Source: DSSB01 sp046346845
GTDB taxonomy: Bacteria; UBA10199; DSSB01
Length of the DNA: 64,000 nt
Assembly (NCBI GenBank): GCA_046346845.1
Contig: JAXMHH010000006.1
Coordinates: forward strand, 248,001 to 312,000
Direction: 5' to 3'
Shown here: positions 8,201-14,800 of the stretch, piece by piece
Position numbering within the stretch: position 1 is the stretch's first letter
How the letters are laid out: every line of letters starts with the position of its first letter
The notes under the pieces: generated by a model
Seen by the model: the letters and a program-made list of their open reading frames with translations, nothing else
What the model was told of the DNA's origin: nothing
The model's database searches: none
Made by a program: the position numbers and the translations under genes

Positions 8201-10332
8201 TATCGGGTCGGCACCAGCCCGCTCCCATCATCCTCGCGAATCTCCCGCCAGAACCGATAGGCCTCGAGCGCCTCGTCGAATCTCCCCAAACGGTAGAGGG
8301 CCGGCCCGCGCAGGGCGAAGATCCACACCCGGTCGATTTCCAGGCTGGGAACCTTTAACAGCGCGGCGGACCAGTGGAGCATCCGCACCAGCTCGCCCCG
8401 CCGCTCCAAGATTTGAAGGGCCGCAATGCCATAGGTGGCAAGCGTTTCCGTATCGGCGATCGCCAGGGCGTGAGAAACGAGGGCGAGGAGCAGCTCGGGG
8501 GACTTTTCAGAATCCGGAGACCGAGGGCGCAAGAACTTCAGCCATAGCAAATGTGCGCCTCGACGAATCGGTTCCGGCAAACACTCGCGATAGGCCTTGA
8601 CCAAGGAGCCGTGGCGGAATTGCCAAAGGTCGTCCGAGCGCAGGTTCAGCATGCCTCGCTCCTGCAAGGTAAGCAGCGAGTCCTCCCAGGAAGTTCCCGA
8701 GCTGGCTTCGAGACCCACGATCTCCGCCATGGAAACCGGCTGTGGGTGCAGGCACAGCAAGGCAAGCAGCATTTGGGATTCTTCGTCCAAGGATTGGATC
8801 TGACGCTGGGCCACCTCGAGCAGGGTTGCCGGAGAGCGCTCCCCGGTGGCGAATTCCCGCAAGCCTGCCAAAGCCAGGATCGGCCGTCCGCCGCTGGTTT
8901 CCGCGATCTGAGCCAAGGCTTCCCCCGGTATTTTTCGATCGCCGGCGGCGAGCTTGATCAATTGAAGGCAGGCGCCGGGCTCGAGGTCGTTCAAACGCAT
9001 CGTCTCGAGATCGAGGTCGAGCGCTTGGAGCCGGTCTTCCCAATCATGGGCCGCCAGTCGATCGCTGTTCCATTCGGTCACGACGAACAGTCTGCGATTT
9101 TGCTCCCGCGCGAGGCTGAGCAACAAGGCGAGCCGATCCCGCGCGACGTTGGACCAATCCTGCAGGTCCGAGCAGGCCAAGATGTTTGGAGTTCGTTCCA
9201 AGGCATCGAGGAGACCTGAAACTTCCTCGATCAGGGAGCTCGCTTCCAGGGTTTCCGCAAGTCCCAGCCGCACTCGCAATCGAGACAGCCAAGTTTCGGA
9301 GTCCTCCGGCCGCAAGGGAATCCAAAGATTTCCCTGGAGCAAGGCCTGCCATTTGAATTCTTCGAGCAGGCGGCTGCGCCCGACGCCGGTGGGGCCCGTG
9401 ATCGCCAAGGTCCGGGGCTTCGCTTCGTCTCGGTCCGGACGGAGCGCCTGTTGGAAGCTCGCCAGTTCGGCCCGGCGTCCGACCAAGGGAATTTTCTCGT
9501 CCCAGGGATCCTGTTCCGCTGGGTCAGGTTCCGCATCGTCCAACTTCCGGTGCAGGGCGAGGAACCTCAGCAAGCTTTTCGCCGAGGCGGGCCGCTCCGA
9601 GGGGACGGGTGAGAGCAGGCGGTGAACGAGGTCGCAGAAGTATTCCGGCAAGTCCGGACGCAGCGATTGGAGGGGGACGGGGACGGGAAATTCCGCCAAA
9701 GTCGAGGGCAACAAGGGGCGGGAGAACGGGATTTGCCCACTCGCCACCCTGTAAAACAGGGCACCCAAGGAAAATAGGTCGCTGCGCGCATCGAAATCGC
9801 CAAGATAGGTCTCGGGCGCCGCGAAGGCGAAAGTGCCGATCGGCGCCTCCGCCGCCGTCCCGCCCCCTTCGATCGCCAGGCCGAAATCCAAGATTTTGAC
9901 ATCGCCGTCGCGGGTCAGGAATAAATTGGAGGGCTTGAGGTCGCGATGAAAAATTTGGCGACGGTGCAGGTAGGCAAGGCCACGGCAGGTCTGGGCGAAG
10001 AGATCCAAGATTTGCTCGGCGGAAGGTCGGAAAAGCCCCTCCAGATCGCGGCCCTGTAAGAACTCCATCGCGAAGGCGGGTCCGGAGTGGTCCAGTGTGG
10101 GCCTCGCAGGGTCCCCTGGAAGGTAATCGTAAATTTGGACCAGATTGGGATGGGAGAGCCGGGAAAGGAGCTGAACCTCCGCCTGGAAATGGCGGCGGAC
10201 CCTGTCGCCCAATTCGGGCCGGAGAAATTTTAGGGCGACCCGCCCCCGGGGCCCGTCCGCCGAATAGACCTTGCCCCAAGAGCCTTCCCCAAGGATTTCA
10301 AGGATATTGTAACCCCGTCCGGATTGCGCCAA
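5257..10332 (-). CDS. Ser/Thr kinase - STAND ATPase - TPR - GAF - AAA+ - HTH regulator
   Basis: A 1691-residue single-chain signalling protein. Residues 10-265 are a Ser/Thr kinase (GEGSWGKV loop, Lys35, HRDLKPSN at 129-136, DFG at 149-151). About 283-560 is an AAA/STAND ATPase whose Walker A is GPTGVGRS, with Arg where Lys is usual. About 600-1110 is a TPR-like helical repeat region. A GAF domain spans about 1150-1310, then a coiled coil, then a sigma54-activator AAA+ domain with intact Walker A GESGTGKE near 1390 and a Fis-type HTH near 1645-1680. The sigma54-contact loop reads GAFSQA instead of GAFTGA, so activation of sigma54 is doubtful. Start is TTG with GGGGA upstream. Confidence 0.88.
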   Translation of the reverse strand: MAQSGRGYNILEILGEGSWGKVYSADGPRGRVALKFLRPELGDRVRRHFQAEVQLLSRLSHPNLVQIYDYLPGDPARPTLDHSGPAFAMEFLQGRDLEGLFRPSAEQILDLFAQTCRGLAYLHRRQIFHRDLKPSNLFLTRDGDVKILDFGLAIEGGGTAAEAPIGTFAFAAPETYLGDFDARSDLFSLGALFYRVASGQIPFSRPLLPSTLAEFPVPVPLQSLRPDLPEYFCDLVHRLLSPVPSERPASAKSLLRFLALHRKLDDAEPDPAEQDPWDEKIPLVGRRAELASFQQALRPDRDEAKPRTLAITGPTGVGRSRLLEEFKWQALLQGNLWIPLRPEDSETWLSRLRVRLGLAETLEASSLIEEVSGLLDALERTPNILACSDLQDWSNVARDRLALLLSLAREQNRRLFVVTEWNSDRLAAHDWEDRLQALDLDLETMRLNDLEPGACLQLIKLAAGDRKIPGEALAQIAETSGGRPILALAGLREFATGERSPATLLEVAQRQIQSLDEESQMLLALLCLHPQPVSMAEIVGLEASSGTSWEDSLLTLQERGMLNLRSDDLWQFRHGSLVKAYRECLPEPIRRGAHLLWLKFLRPRSPDSEKSPELLLALVSHALAIADTETLATYGIAALQILERRGELVRMLHWSAALLKVPSLEIDRVWIFALRGPALYRLGRFDEALEAYRFWREIREDDGSGLVPTRYHFYRGLVYFTAGERDKSAQELQLALQSGDGQSQPSLRPWQARAHNLLAALAEKTGGHADAHAHLLSALALAQSDPALLGETEQRLGILEQSRLDYSAAEHHFKNSLAEYRKVKNPQIEAIALNFLAMLDRERGALASAESWLHQSLALAREGGELLQYARYLGNLALLQIERGNLASARESLQEAQPLVSALGHSEDKAILAIAWALLFSHSGNDPQTQRWLEKLDAELEKAESPELRGARALLDAEVCYGRKAWEAARSGYRAAMALADVSEIFRCHARLGLLKAEARGGDRRALREALQDFPPPVLGQASLLSTLLAFYRFVTEPAEAQSKEGLRAILNSLQSLENPWQRRDCLLLLAAYFSRGGLDKIGRKIFLAYREISEQIRNQLPEEMKMDFEKNQSLRSLEEALEGKPSQAKPADSPISAKDSPAAATRSQISEARFRQFCEINRQISEKTDLNEILERVMDAAIELTGAERGFLLLKDEKQKSEPFRGFQIKTARRIKHQAIQEEEFQFSLGAVKEAFAQGIPLVTNNASVDPRFQEMRSVVQYQLKSILVVPLEVGAEPFGAIYLDHRFEPDCFASQDVVLLSGFASQATLAIQKAQMIAALNRAKENLEEQVQEQAQHIEVLNEELSQKQVALKYEYPEIIGRSAAMMRVFQLLDHVTQTKIPVWIFGESGTGKELIARSLHFNSPRKKAPFVTENCSAIPENLLESELFGFKRGAFSQADRDRIGLFEMANGGTLFLDEVADMSLAMQAKLLRVLQEGEVRPLGSNKTVKIDVRLVTASNRDLRRMVQEEKFRQDLFFRINGMTVPLPPLRERLEDIPLLVHFLTKKIAKEYGLKPSAFQQDAIQVLMRRTWPGNIRELEGAVRNALLFAGGKSVTGKMLLLSEGIAPAPLALESGAAEERPSSETNPPILDARQDAERKKILSLARKHGGDKNRIAEELGVSLKSVYNMMDRYGIPKKKSQLQKFLRG

Positions 10333-10434
10333 GTCTTCCCCACCTTAATTTCAAAATTGTAATCCTGAAAAATTGGCAGGGGAAGAGAATTGTAAAATAG
10401 TAAATCGCCGATGAAAACCCGTCCCATCAAAAGC

Positions 10435-10466
10435 CCCAAGGCCCCCTCTTCCGAAGGGGCCTTGGG
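10435..10466 (-). terminator. Intrinsic terminator after the Gly-rich lipoprotein gene
   Basis: CCCAAGGCCCC (10435-10445) pairs perfectly with GGGGCCTTGGG (10456-10466). On the minus strand it is followed by CTTTTG. It lies 25 bases past the stop of the gene at 10491. Confidence 0.7.
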
Positions 10467-10490
10467 TAATGGGAGTTTAGAATAGGGGCC

Positions 10491-10988
10491 TCAACCTTTT
10501 CTTTGGAAGAAGCTCGGCAGCGCACTGGAAAAAAAAGCCATCATGCCTTTTCCACCAGCGCCTGACTTGCCCGCGGCGCCTCCACCCGCTTTGCCGCCAC
10601 TGCCGCCGGTACCGCCTTTACCTCCGGTTCCGGAAGTTCCACCGTGGCCCGCGCCGCCTTTTCCGGCGGAGCCGGATTTGCCGGCGGCCCCGGCATACCC
10701 CGCTTTGCCTCCTGCGCCGGTGTATCCGCTGGCGCCCGAATATCCACCCGTCCCGGCATGACCCGAAGCGCCCGCATGTCCCGCAGCGCCGCTGGAACCG
10801 GCGTGACCGGCGGCGCCGCCTTTACCGGAATTGCCCGACTTGCCCGCGGCACCAGCGTGGCCGGCGCCGCCGTCTCCCTCGTCGCCGCAATCGGGTTCGT
10901 GCTTGGGATCGGGTTCGGGGTCGTCGGGGGAAGAACAGCCGCTGAGCAGGGTCATGGCGACGGCGGCGAAGGCGATGGGAAAAAACAT
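10491..10988 (-). CDS. Lipoprotein with proline-free Gly-X-X repeat
   Basis: A 165-residue protein: signal peptide with lipobox LSGC (Cys near residue 18), an acidic Asp/Glu/Pro linker with one more Cys, then about 110 residues in which Gly occurs at nearly every third position with Ala, Ser, Lys, His, Thr and Tyr between, and no proline. The last 17 residues are hydrophobic and aromatic. The periodicity is collagen-like, but absence of proline argues for a polyglycine-II type bundle or unstructured surface fibre rather than a collagen helix. AAAGGA precedes the ATG and is sequestered in a leader hairpin. A terminator follows. Function unknown; outer-membrane surface location is inferred. Confidence 0.7.
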   Translation of the reverse strand: MFFPIAFAAVAMTLLSGCSSPDDPEPDPKHEPDCGDEGDGGAGHAGAAGKSGNSGKGGAAGHAGSSGAAGHAGASGHAGTGGYSGASGYTGAGGKAGYAGAAGKSGSAGKGGAGHGGTSGTGGKGGTGGSGGKAGGGAAGKSGAGGKGMMAFFSSALPSFFQRKG

Positions 10989-10994
10989 GGTGAG

Positions 10995-11041
10995 TCCTTT
11001 CTGAACAGAATTGCTAACGTTGGGTTATTGGTTCGAAAGGA
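10995..11041 (-). promoter_or_regulatory. Leader hairpin sequestering the ribosome site
   Basis: TCCTTTCTGAAC (10995-11006) is complementary to GTTCGAAAGGA (11031-11041) with one bulged base and a 24-base loop. On the transcript the AAAGGA ribosome site of the Gly-rich lipoprotein gene is entirely in the stem. Confidence 0.55.
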
Positions 11042-11144
11042 GGGAACGGGAAGAAGGAATGGACCTTCGTCCCAGGCTGGCTCGAGGAAATTATCGGAGG
11101 CGAAAGGCGGGCGTTGCTAAAAAGTGGCGAATCGCCATTGCCCG

Positions 11145-11184
11145 AAAAAAAAAGGCGTAAGGTTTTGCCTTACGCCTTTGAGCC
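11145..11184 (-). terminator. Intrinsic terminator
   Basis: GGCGTAAGG (11154-11162) pairs perfectly with CCTTACGCC (11168-11176), extended by AAA/TTT, and on the minus strand ends in a run of nine T. It is placed to end transcripts of the 61-residue gene at 11460. Confidence 0.75.
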
Positions 11185-11459
11185 AGTTTTTATATCCCCT
11201 CTTTCGAGGTTTTGTCCTGATCTATTGCAAAGGGATGGCCAAGGCCAAAGCAGCGGCGTGCCACGCTTATATTCGATCTGGGCTGGTCGAGGGCCGGGCT
11301 GAGAACAATATTGTAAATCCCTGTTCCACATTTTTTGTAAACACCGTTCCGGAATACCAATTTTGAATCCCACAAAATCGGGGCCTTGGAGTTAAAGCTA
11401 GGACAAAAGGGAGCTAGGAGAAGATCAGGGCTAGGCCCGACCCAAGAAAGCATGAAGCA
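11185..11459. other. Intergenic stretch, nothing recognised
   Basis: Between the terminator and the 61-residue gene no convincing coding frame, RNA gene or repeat was seen. Confidence 0.4.
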
Positions 11460-11645
11460 CTAGGCGCGGATCCACTGGGAGGAGGTGTTGGTTTGCTTCG
11501 AGCGGGAGGCCTGGGCGATGAGGACGGATTGTCCTAGGGTATTTTGGAGGATTCTTTCGAAACCACCGACGCGAGCCTGCGATTTGGCGCCGAGGAAAAA
11601 CTTTTGCTTGGCCGAATTATTGTAATCTTTAGCTTGGATTTTCAT
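11460..11645 (-). CDS. Unrecognised 61-aa protein
   Basis: A short basic protein rich in Lys, Gln, Ser and Asn (N-terminus MKIQAKDYNN), with one amphipathic segment (about residues 27-46) and no signal peptide. AAGGGGG lies 5 bases before the ATG, which supports expression, but this ribosome site lies in a long leader hairpin. It has its own terminator downstream. It sits between two probably exported unknown proteins and shares their leader design, so it may be a small chaperone or effector of the same system; this is inference. Confidence 0.5.
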   Translation of the reverse strand: MKIQAKDYNNSAKQKFFLGAKSQARVGGFERILQNTLGQSVLIAQASRSKQTNTSSQWIRA

Positions 11646-11647
11646 TC

Positions 11648-11698
11648 GAGCCCCCTTTGCCTGCTTAATAAAGCAAAGGCCTTGCCAAAGGGGGGCTC
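11648..11698 (-). promoter_or_regulatory. Leader hairpin sequestering the ribosome site
   Basis: GAGCCCCCTTTG (11648-11659) pairs with CAAAGGGGGGCTC (11686-11698), one bulged G. The loop contains a second stem (GCTT/AAGC) and AAAGCAAA at 11670-11677. The ribosome site of the 61-residue gene is fully inside the stem, only two bases from the start codon. Confidence 0.6.
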
Positions 11699-11841
11699 AA
11701 GACAAAGCTTCGCCTAATCCAATGAAAATATTGAATAAATATAACAAGGCCTTTTTAAGACCCTAAGAGGGTCCGCAAATTTGAACCGTGTCAGGGAATA
11801 AAATGGATTCAAATTTACAATATTTTTTCCAGCTCATGAGA

Positions 11842-13101
11842 TCAATTCTCGTCCTTGCCCCCCTTCCCCCGGACGGCTTTTTCAAACGCGTTGGCGAGGG
11901 TCCCGTGGGTTATCGTGGCTAAGGCTCCGCCTTGGTACCAGGATTCGACGTCCGCCATGTCTGTGGTTTCCAAGGGATGGGCTTTCAAGGCGGTGAGGAT
12001 GGCCTCGCCAAAGCTCTCGGGAATCAGTCCTTTTTCGAAGACGGAGGCGAGCTGCCGCTTGCCACCAAGCTCCTCCATGAGGATTCCGCCGATCATATGG
12101 CCGACGTTGTTGGCATCGCCGCCTTCCTTATCCTGCGTGACATAATCCTTCAAGTTGTCCGTGACGTCTTCCCAAAGCTCTTTTTGCTTTTTGGGATCTT
12201 TTTCCCGAAGGGCCTCGCTCATCGCGTCGAAGATTTCTTTCACCTTCTCGACCTGTTTTTTCCCGCTTTCAATCTGCGCGGCCGAGTCGGCGACCTTCTT
12301 GCCAAAGATATATTTTTTTTCTTCGGGCATCTTGGTTTCCTGAGGCAAGAGGTCCGGAGAAACCCCAACGCCAGGGATAGGAGAGTACGGATCTACGGGG
12401 GCACCTGGGCTCGAAGGGTTAGGCGGGTCGATCTTTTCAACGGCGCCGATCTTTTCGGACAAGCCACCTAAGATATCTTCGAGGTTAGTGATGTCTTTCT
12501 CGGGAATAAATACACCTTGGTCGGTGGTGATTTTTTTCTCGGAGTTCTCGACGTCCCCGCTGACCTTGCCGCCCACGAAATGGATGCTGGAGGCCTTATT
12601 CAGGTCGATTTTGACGGTTTCTTTCTTGCATTTGACGACCAGGTATTTCCCCGACTGGGAAATCTTCGCCACGGCGTCTTTCGGCAGGTTCAGGGTGACG
12701 CTGCCCGCCGTTTCGACGGCGCTGGTATTTTTTTCTCCGTTGATCTCGAGTTCAAAATCGTAATTCGGGTCTCGGTCGCCATCTTTAGCGTCGTAAACAC
12801 GGACTCCATCTTGGAGACGGTAAGGAAGGTTTTCCGTTTTGGGATCTTTTTCTGAATCGGTTTCTTTCGTCTTGGAACCCTGCGACTCGAGCCATTTTTC
12901 GAAATCGTCATCCATTTCGCCGGAGCGGGATCGAGGCGCGTCATTCTTGCCTGTTTTTCCCGGGGATTGGCCGGAGGGATGAATGTACCCATCCGATGGG
13001 CCGCCGTCGAAGTCGTACGCGTAATCCTGTTCATCGCCGTAGGTGTATTCCTTGGGATAAGCAGGGGTGGGATGATTCTGGTGGGAATAAACTTTTTCCA
13101 T
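11842..13101 (-). CDS. Unrecognised 419-aa protein, possibly secreted
   Basis: No family recognised and no signal peptide. Residues 1-110 are disordered, rich in Tyr, Asp, Pro and Gly; about 115-230 form a beta-rich region with alternating V/K/T strands; a Pro-rich linker follows (about 245-270); the C-terminal 140 residues look helical, with KEIFDAMSEALREKD and a hydrophobic GHMIGGILMEELGG. AAGGAG precedes the ATG. It lies 15 bases downstream of the 92-residue gene and is probably co-transcribed and co-regulated with it. Domain layout (disordered start, beta middle, helical end) parallels the 499-residue protein at 2744, although the sequences are not obviously similar. Confidence 0.65.
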   Translation of the reverse strand: MEKVYSHQNHPTPAYPKEYTYGDEQDYAYDFDGGPSDGYIHPSGQSPGKTGKNDAPRSRSGEMDDDFEKWLESQGSKTKETDSEKDPKTENLPYRLQDGVRVYDAKDGDRDPNYDFELEINGEKNTSAVETAGSVTLNLPKDAVAKISQSGKYLVVKCKKETVKIDLNKASSIHFVGGKVSGDVENSEKKITTDQGVFIPEKDITNLEDILGGLSEKIGAVEKIDPPNPSSPGAPVDPYSPIPGVGVSPDLLPQETKMPEEKKYIFGKKVADSAAQIESGKKQVEKVKEIFDAMSEALREKDPKKQKELWEDVTDNLKDYVTQDKEGGDANNVGHMIGGILMEELGGKRQLASVFEKGLIPESFGEAILTALKAHPLETTDMADVESWYQGGALATITHGTLANAFEKAVRGKGGKDEN

Positions 13102-13116
13102 GACAAACTCCTTAAA

Positions 13117-13395
13117 TTAGGCGACCGCCAAGAATGAATATCGTTCAGTGGAAAAACTTTGGATCCGGTTTGCGGCTTGGCGCCACAGGGGATCCCGCTT
13201 GAAGGCTACCGCTTCATAGATCTGTTCCTCGGTCACCTGCGGGTCCATCAGCAGGTTGGATTCAATCTCCCCCATCTTTCGTTCCGCCAGACGCAACTGG
13301 GTCTCCGCTCGTGAGGTTTCGGTGGCGTGGACGACGTTGGTCAGATGGAGTCGAATGGCTTGGTAGGTTTGGGCTCTTGATTCTTGGCTGTGCAT
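13117..13395 (-). CDS. Unrecognised 92-aa helical protein
   Basis: Mostly helical, rich in Glu, Arg, Gln and Ala, with an aromatic C-terminus (RYSFLAVA). It is the first gene of a two-gene unit with the 419-residue protein and is of the size and composition of a secretion chaperone or adaptor, which is a guess from context. The start at 13395 is preferred to one 19 codons upstream because AAGGAGG lies 7-8 bases before it. That ribosome site is paired with a perfect anti-Shine-Dalgarno in the leader. Confidence 0.55.
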   Translation of the reverse strand: MHSQESRAQTYQAIRLHLTNVVHATETSRAETQLRLAERKMGEIESNLLMDPQVTEEQIYEAVAFKRDPLWRQAANRIQSFSTERYSFLAVA

Positions 13396-13450
13396 GGCAT
13401 GGCCTCCTTCAAAATTCGATACGGGAGTAAACAAAAGCAAGGAGGATGCC
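13396..13450 (-). promoter_or_regulatory. Leader hairpin with a perfect anti-Shine-Dalgarno
   Basis: GGCAT-gg-CCTCCTT (13396-13409) pairs with AAGGAGG-ATGCC (13439-13450): 12 base pairs with a 2-base bulge and a 29-base loop. On the transcript CCUCCUU masks AAGGAGG, the ribosome site of the 92-residue gene. AAAGCAAG recurs at 13434-13441. Confidence 0.6.
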
Positions 13451-13655
13451 AAGCGGCTGGTGACAAAATTTTTTATTTAACTAATTAAAATATAATAATA
13501 TTTTTAATTTACAAAAATATCCGTTCAAATTTTGAAAGCGCCAATTTTACAAATTTTTATTCAAAGCGACGATGTGGGCCTCGCCGGATAAAGGCGAAGG
13601 GGGGTATCCATAAGCCAAAAAAAATAGTCCCAACCCATGCACCCCTGCCTAACAC
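13451..13655. other. AT-rich intergenic region
   Basis: Between the 92-residue gene and the tRNA-Glu promoter. The part at about 13468-13560 is very AT-rich and probably holds the promoter of the 92/419-residue unit. No further gene seen. Confidence 0.4.
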
Positions 13656-13684
13656 TTGCCAAGCCCCGCAAATCTCACTATAGC
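13656..13684 (+). promoter_or_regulatory. Sigma70-type promoter of tRNA-Glu
   Basis: TTGCCA (13656-13661), a 17-base spacer and TATAGC (13679-13684), ending 11 bases before the first base of the tRNA. Confidence 0.6.
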
Positions 13685-13695
13685 GCGTAGCCGTT

Positions 13696-13771
13696 GCTCC
13701 CATCGTCTAGGGGTCTAGGACAGCGCCCTCTCACGGCGTAGACCGGGGTTCGAATCCCCGTGGGAGCGCCA
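13696..13771 (+). tRNA. tRNA-Glu (anticodon CTC), CCA encoded
   Basis: Cloverleaf with acceptor GCTCCCA/TGGGAGC, anticodon loop CTCTCAC reading CTC, T-loop GGTTCGAATCC and encoded 3' GCCA. Seventy-six bases including CCA. Confidence 0.95.
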
Positions 13772-13834
13772 TTTCAAAAGGCATTTCCTCGAATTCCACA
13801 ATCCATTGGGAACTCGCATCCCAACGAAGGATTA

Positions 13835-14245
13835 TTACCTTATCCCCGAAATCAAGATAGAACCGACGATCGCCAGGAACGAAAGAACCAGCGCGACCGA
13901 GCTCACTCCCAGGACCGAAACGGCCACGGCGGCCGCCTGGTTCCAACGATGTCGTTCCGAGAGCAAGCGGCAACCCCATGCTCCCAACCATGCCCCTCCG
14001 GGCAGCAAGAGCAGCAACTGAAAACCAAGACAGAGCCCCATCGCGACAGCGGCCTTGCCCTCGCTGACCCCGTTGAGGGCCAACATCATTGCCAACAGCG
14101 AGAGTCCCGCGAGCAGCAACAGGAAGAACGCCGTCAGGGCCCCCGCGAGAATCCCTACCCGGGCGCGGAGGGGCGGCTTGCTCGCTTTCGAGGCGAAATT
14201 GATTTTCGATAGAGGGGGTAACATCCGTTGGATCCAGTTTGACAA
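13835..14245 (-). CDS. Small polytopic membrane protein
   Basis: A protein of up to 136 residues with three or four membrane segments (about residues 31-56, 68-90 and 108-134) after a basic N-terminus (KASKPPLRAR). No family recognised. The start is unclear: TTG at 14245 or ATG near 14224; neither has a good ribosome site. In another frame the DNA just upstream also reads as a natural-looking soluble N-terminus (from about 14314), so a frameshift is possible, but that stretch also overlaps the truncated hydrolase on the other strand. Confidence 0.5.
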   Translation of the reverse strand: MSNWIQRMLPPLSKINFASKASKPPLRARVGILAGALTAFFLLLLAGLSLLAMMLALNGVSEGKAAVAMGLCLGFQLLLLLPGGAWLGAWGCRLLSERHRWNQAAAVAVSVLGVSSVALVLSFLAIVGSILISGIR

Positions 14246-14280
14246 TTTTGCTCGTGCAAGCGCAAAAAACCAAGGCTTTC

Positions 14281-14658
14281 TTGTTATCCGACCGCTTGAC
14301 GCTGATTTTTGGCATCGCCTGCAGCCCCTCCGGCAAGGTCCCTGATGTCGATGGCTCCGCAGAAAACCAGGAGACCGAGCAAAAACCAGGCGCAGCCGGC
14401 TCGGGAGCGGTCGTCCAACGCATCGAGAAGTCCGGCGCGCTTTCCTACAAAATCTACCTCCAACCGGAGGCCAACGGGGCCAACCGCAAGGGATTGATCC
14501 TCTTCGGCAGCGGCAACGACGAGAACGACCCTGGCACCGGCAGTCTCGATGGGGTCCTGGAGAACAGCGCGGCCAACGAATTGGCGAAGCTGGGCTATGT
14601 CGCGGCGATCGTCGCCTACCGCATCCCCTCCAGCACCCGGCGCAAGGCCTCGTCGTAG
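14281..14658 (+). pseudogene. Truncated alpha/beta-hydrolase-like lipoprotein
   Basis: The frame begins with a possible short lipoprotein signal (FGIAC) and continues with a segment like the N-terminal part of a dienelactone-hydrolase or acyl-transferase-type alpha/beta hydrolase: KIYLQPEANG, GLILFGSGNDENDP, ANELAKLGYVAAIVAYR. After about codon 112 it runs into the 113-bp repeat (14615-14727) and stops within a few codons, so the catalytic Ser, Asp and His regions are missing. The break coincides with the repeat edge, which points to a rearrangement. Confidence 0.6.
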
Positions 14659-14727
14659 CTCTCCGCTTTCATGAATCCCAAGCGCGGATATTCGAGATCG
14701 AGGATCAGGTAACAGGTCACCGCGATG
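14615..14727 (-). repeat. 113-bp direct repeat, copy 1 (fragment of DUF4239 gene)
   Basis: Nearly identical (two mismatches seen) to 16107-16219. On the minus strand it encodes the last 36 codons and the stop of the DUF4239 gene, with one Val-to-Ala change. The truncated hydrolase ends at its left edge. Confidence 0.9.
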
Positions 14728-14775
14728 CGACAGCCCTTGCCTCGCCAATTCCACAAGAATTCAGTATCTGTCATT

Positions 14776-14794
14776 TTTAACATTTCACGTTAAA
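14776..14794. promoter_or_regulatory. Operator-like inverted repeat before the ATPase
   Basis: TTTAAC-N7-GTTAAA, 6 bases before the ATPase ATG, in a short AT-rich region. Confidence 0.3.
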
Positions 14795-14800
14795 TTTGAC

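Noticed and set aside
10557..10850. Possible CRISPR or DNA tandem array in the Gly-rich gene
   Set aside because: Periodicity is at the codon level (Gly every third residue); no constant repeat with unique spacers.
1262..11823. Recurring ATATTGTAAAT word in intergenic DNA (near 1262, 11306 and 11812)
   Set aside because: Orientation and distance to genes are not consistent and the word is AT-rich; it may include -10 elements, but no common operator can be supported.
13731..13790. Protein-coding frame reading through tRNA-Glu on the minus strand
   Set aside because: The end of the peptide is the usual artefact of translating a tRNA in reverse.
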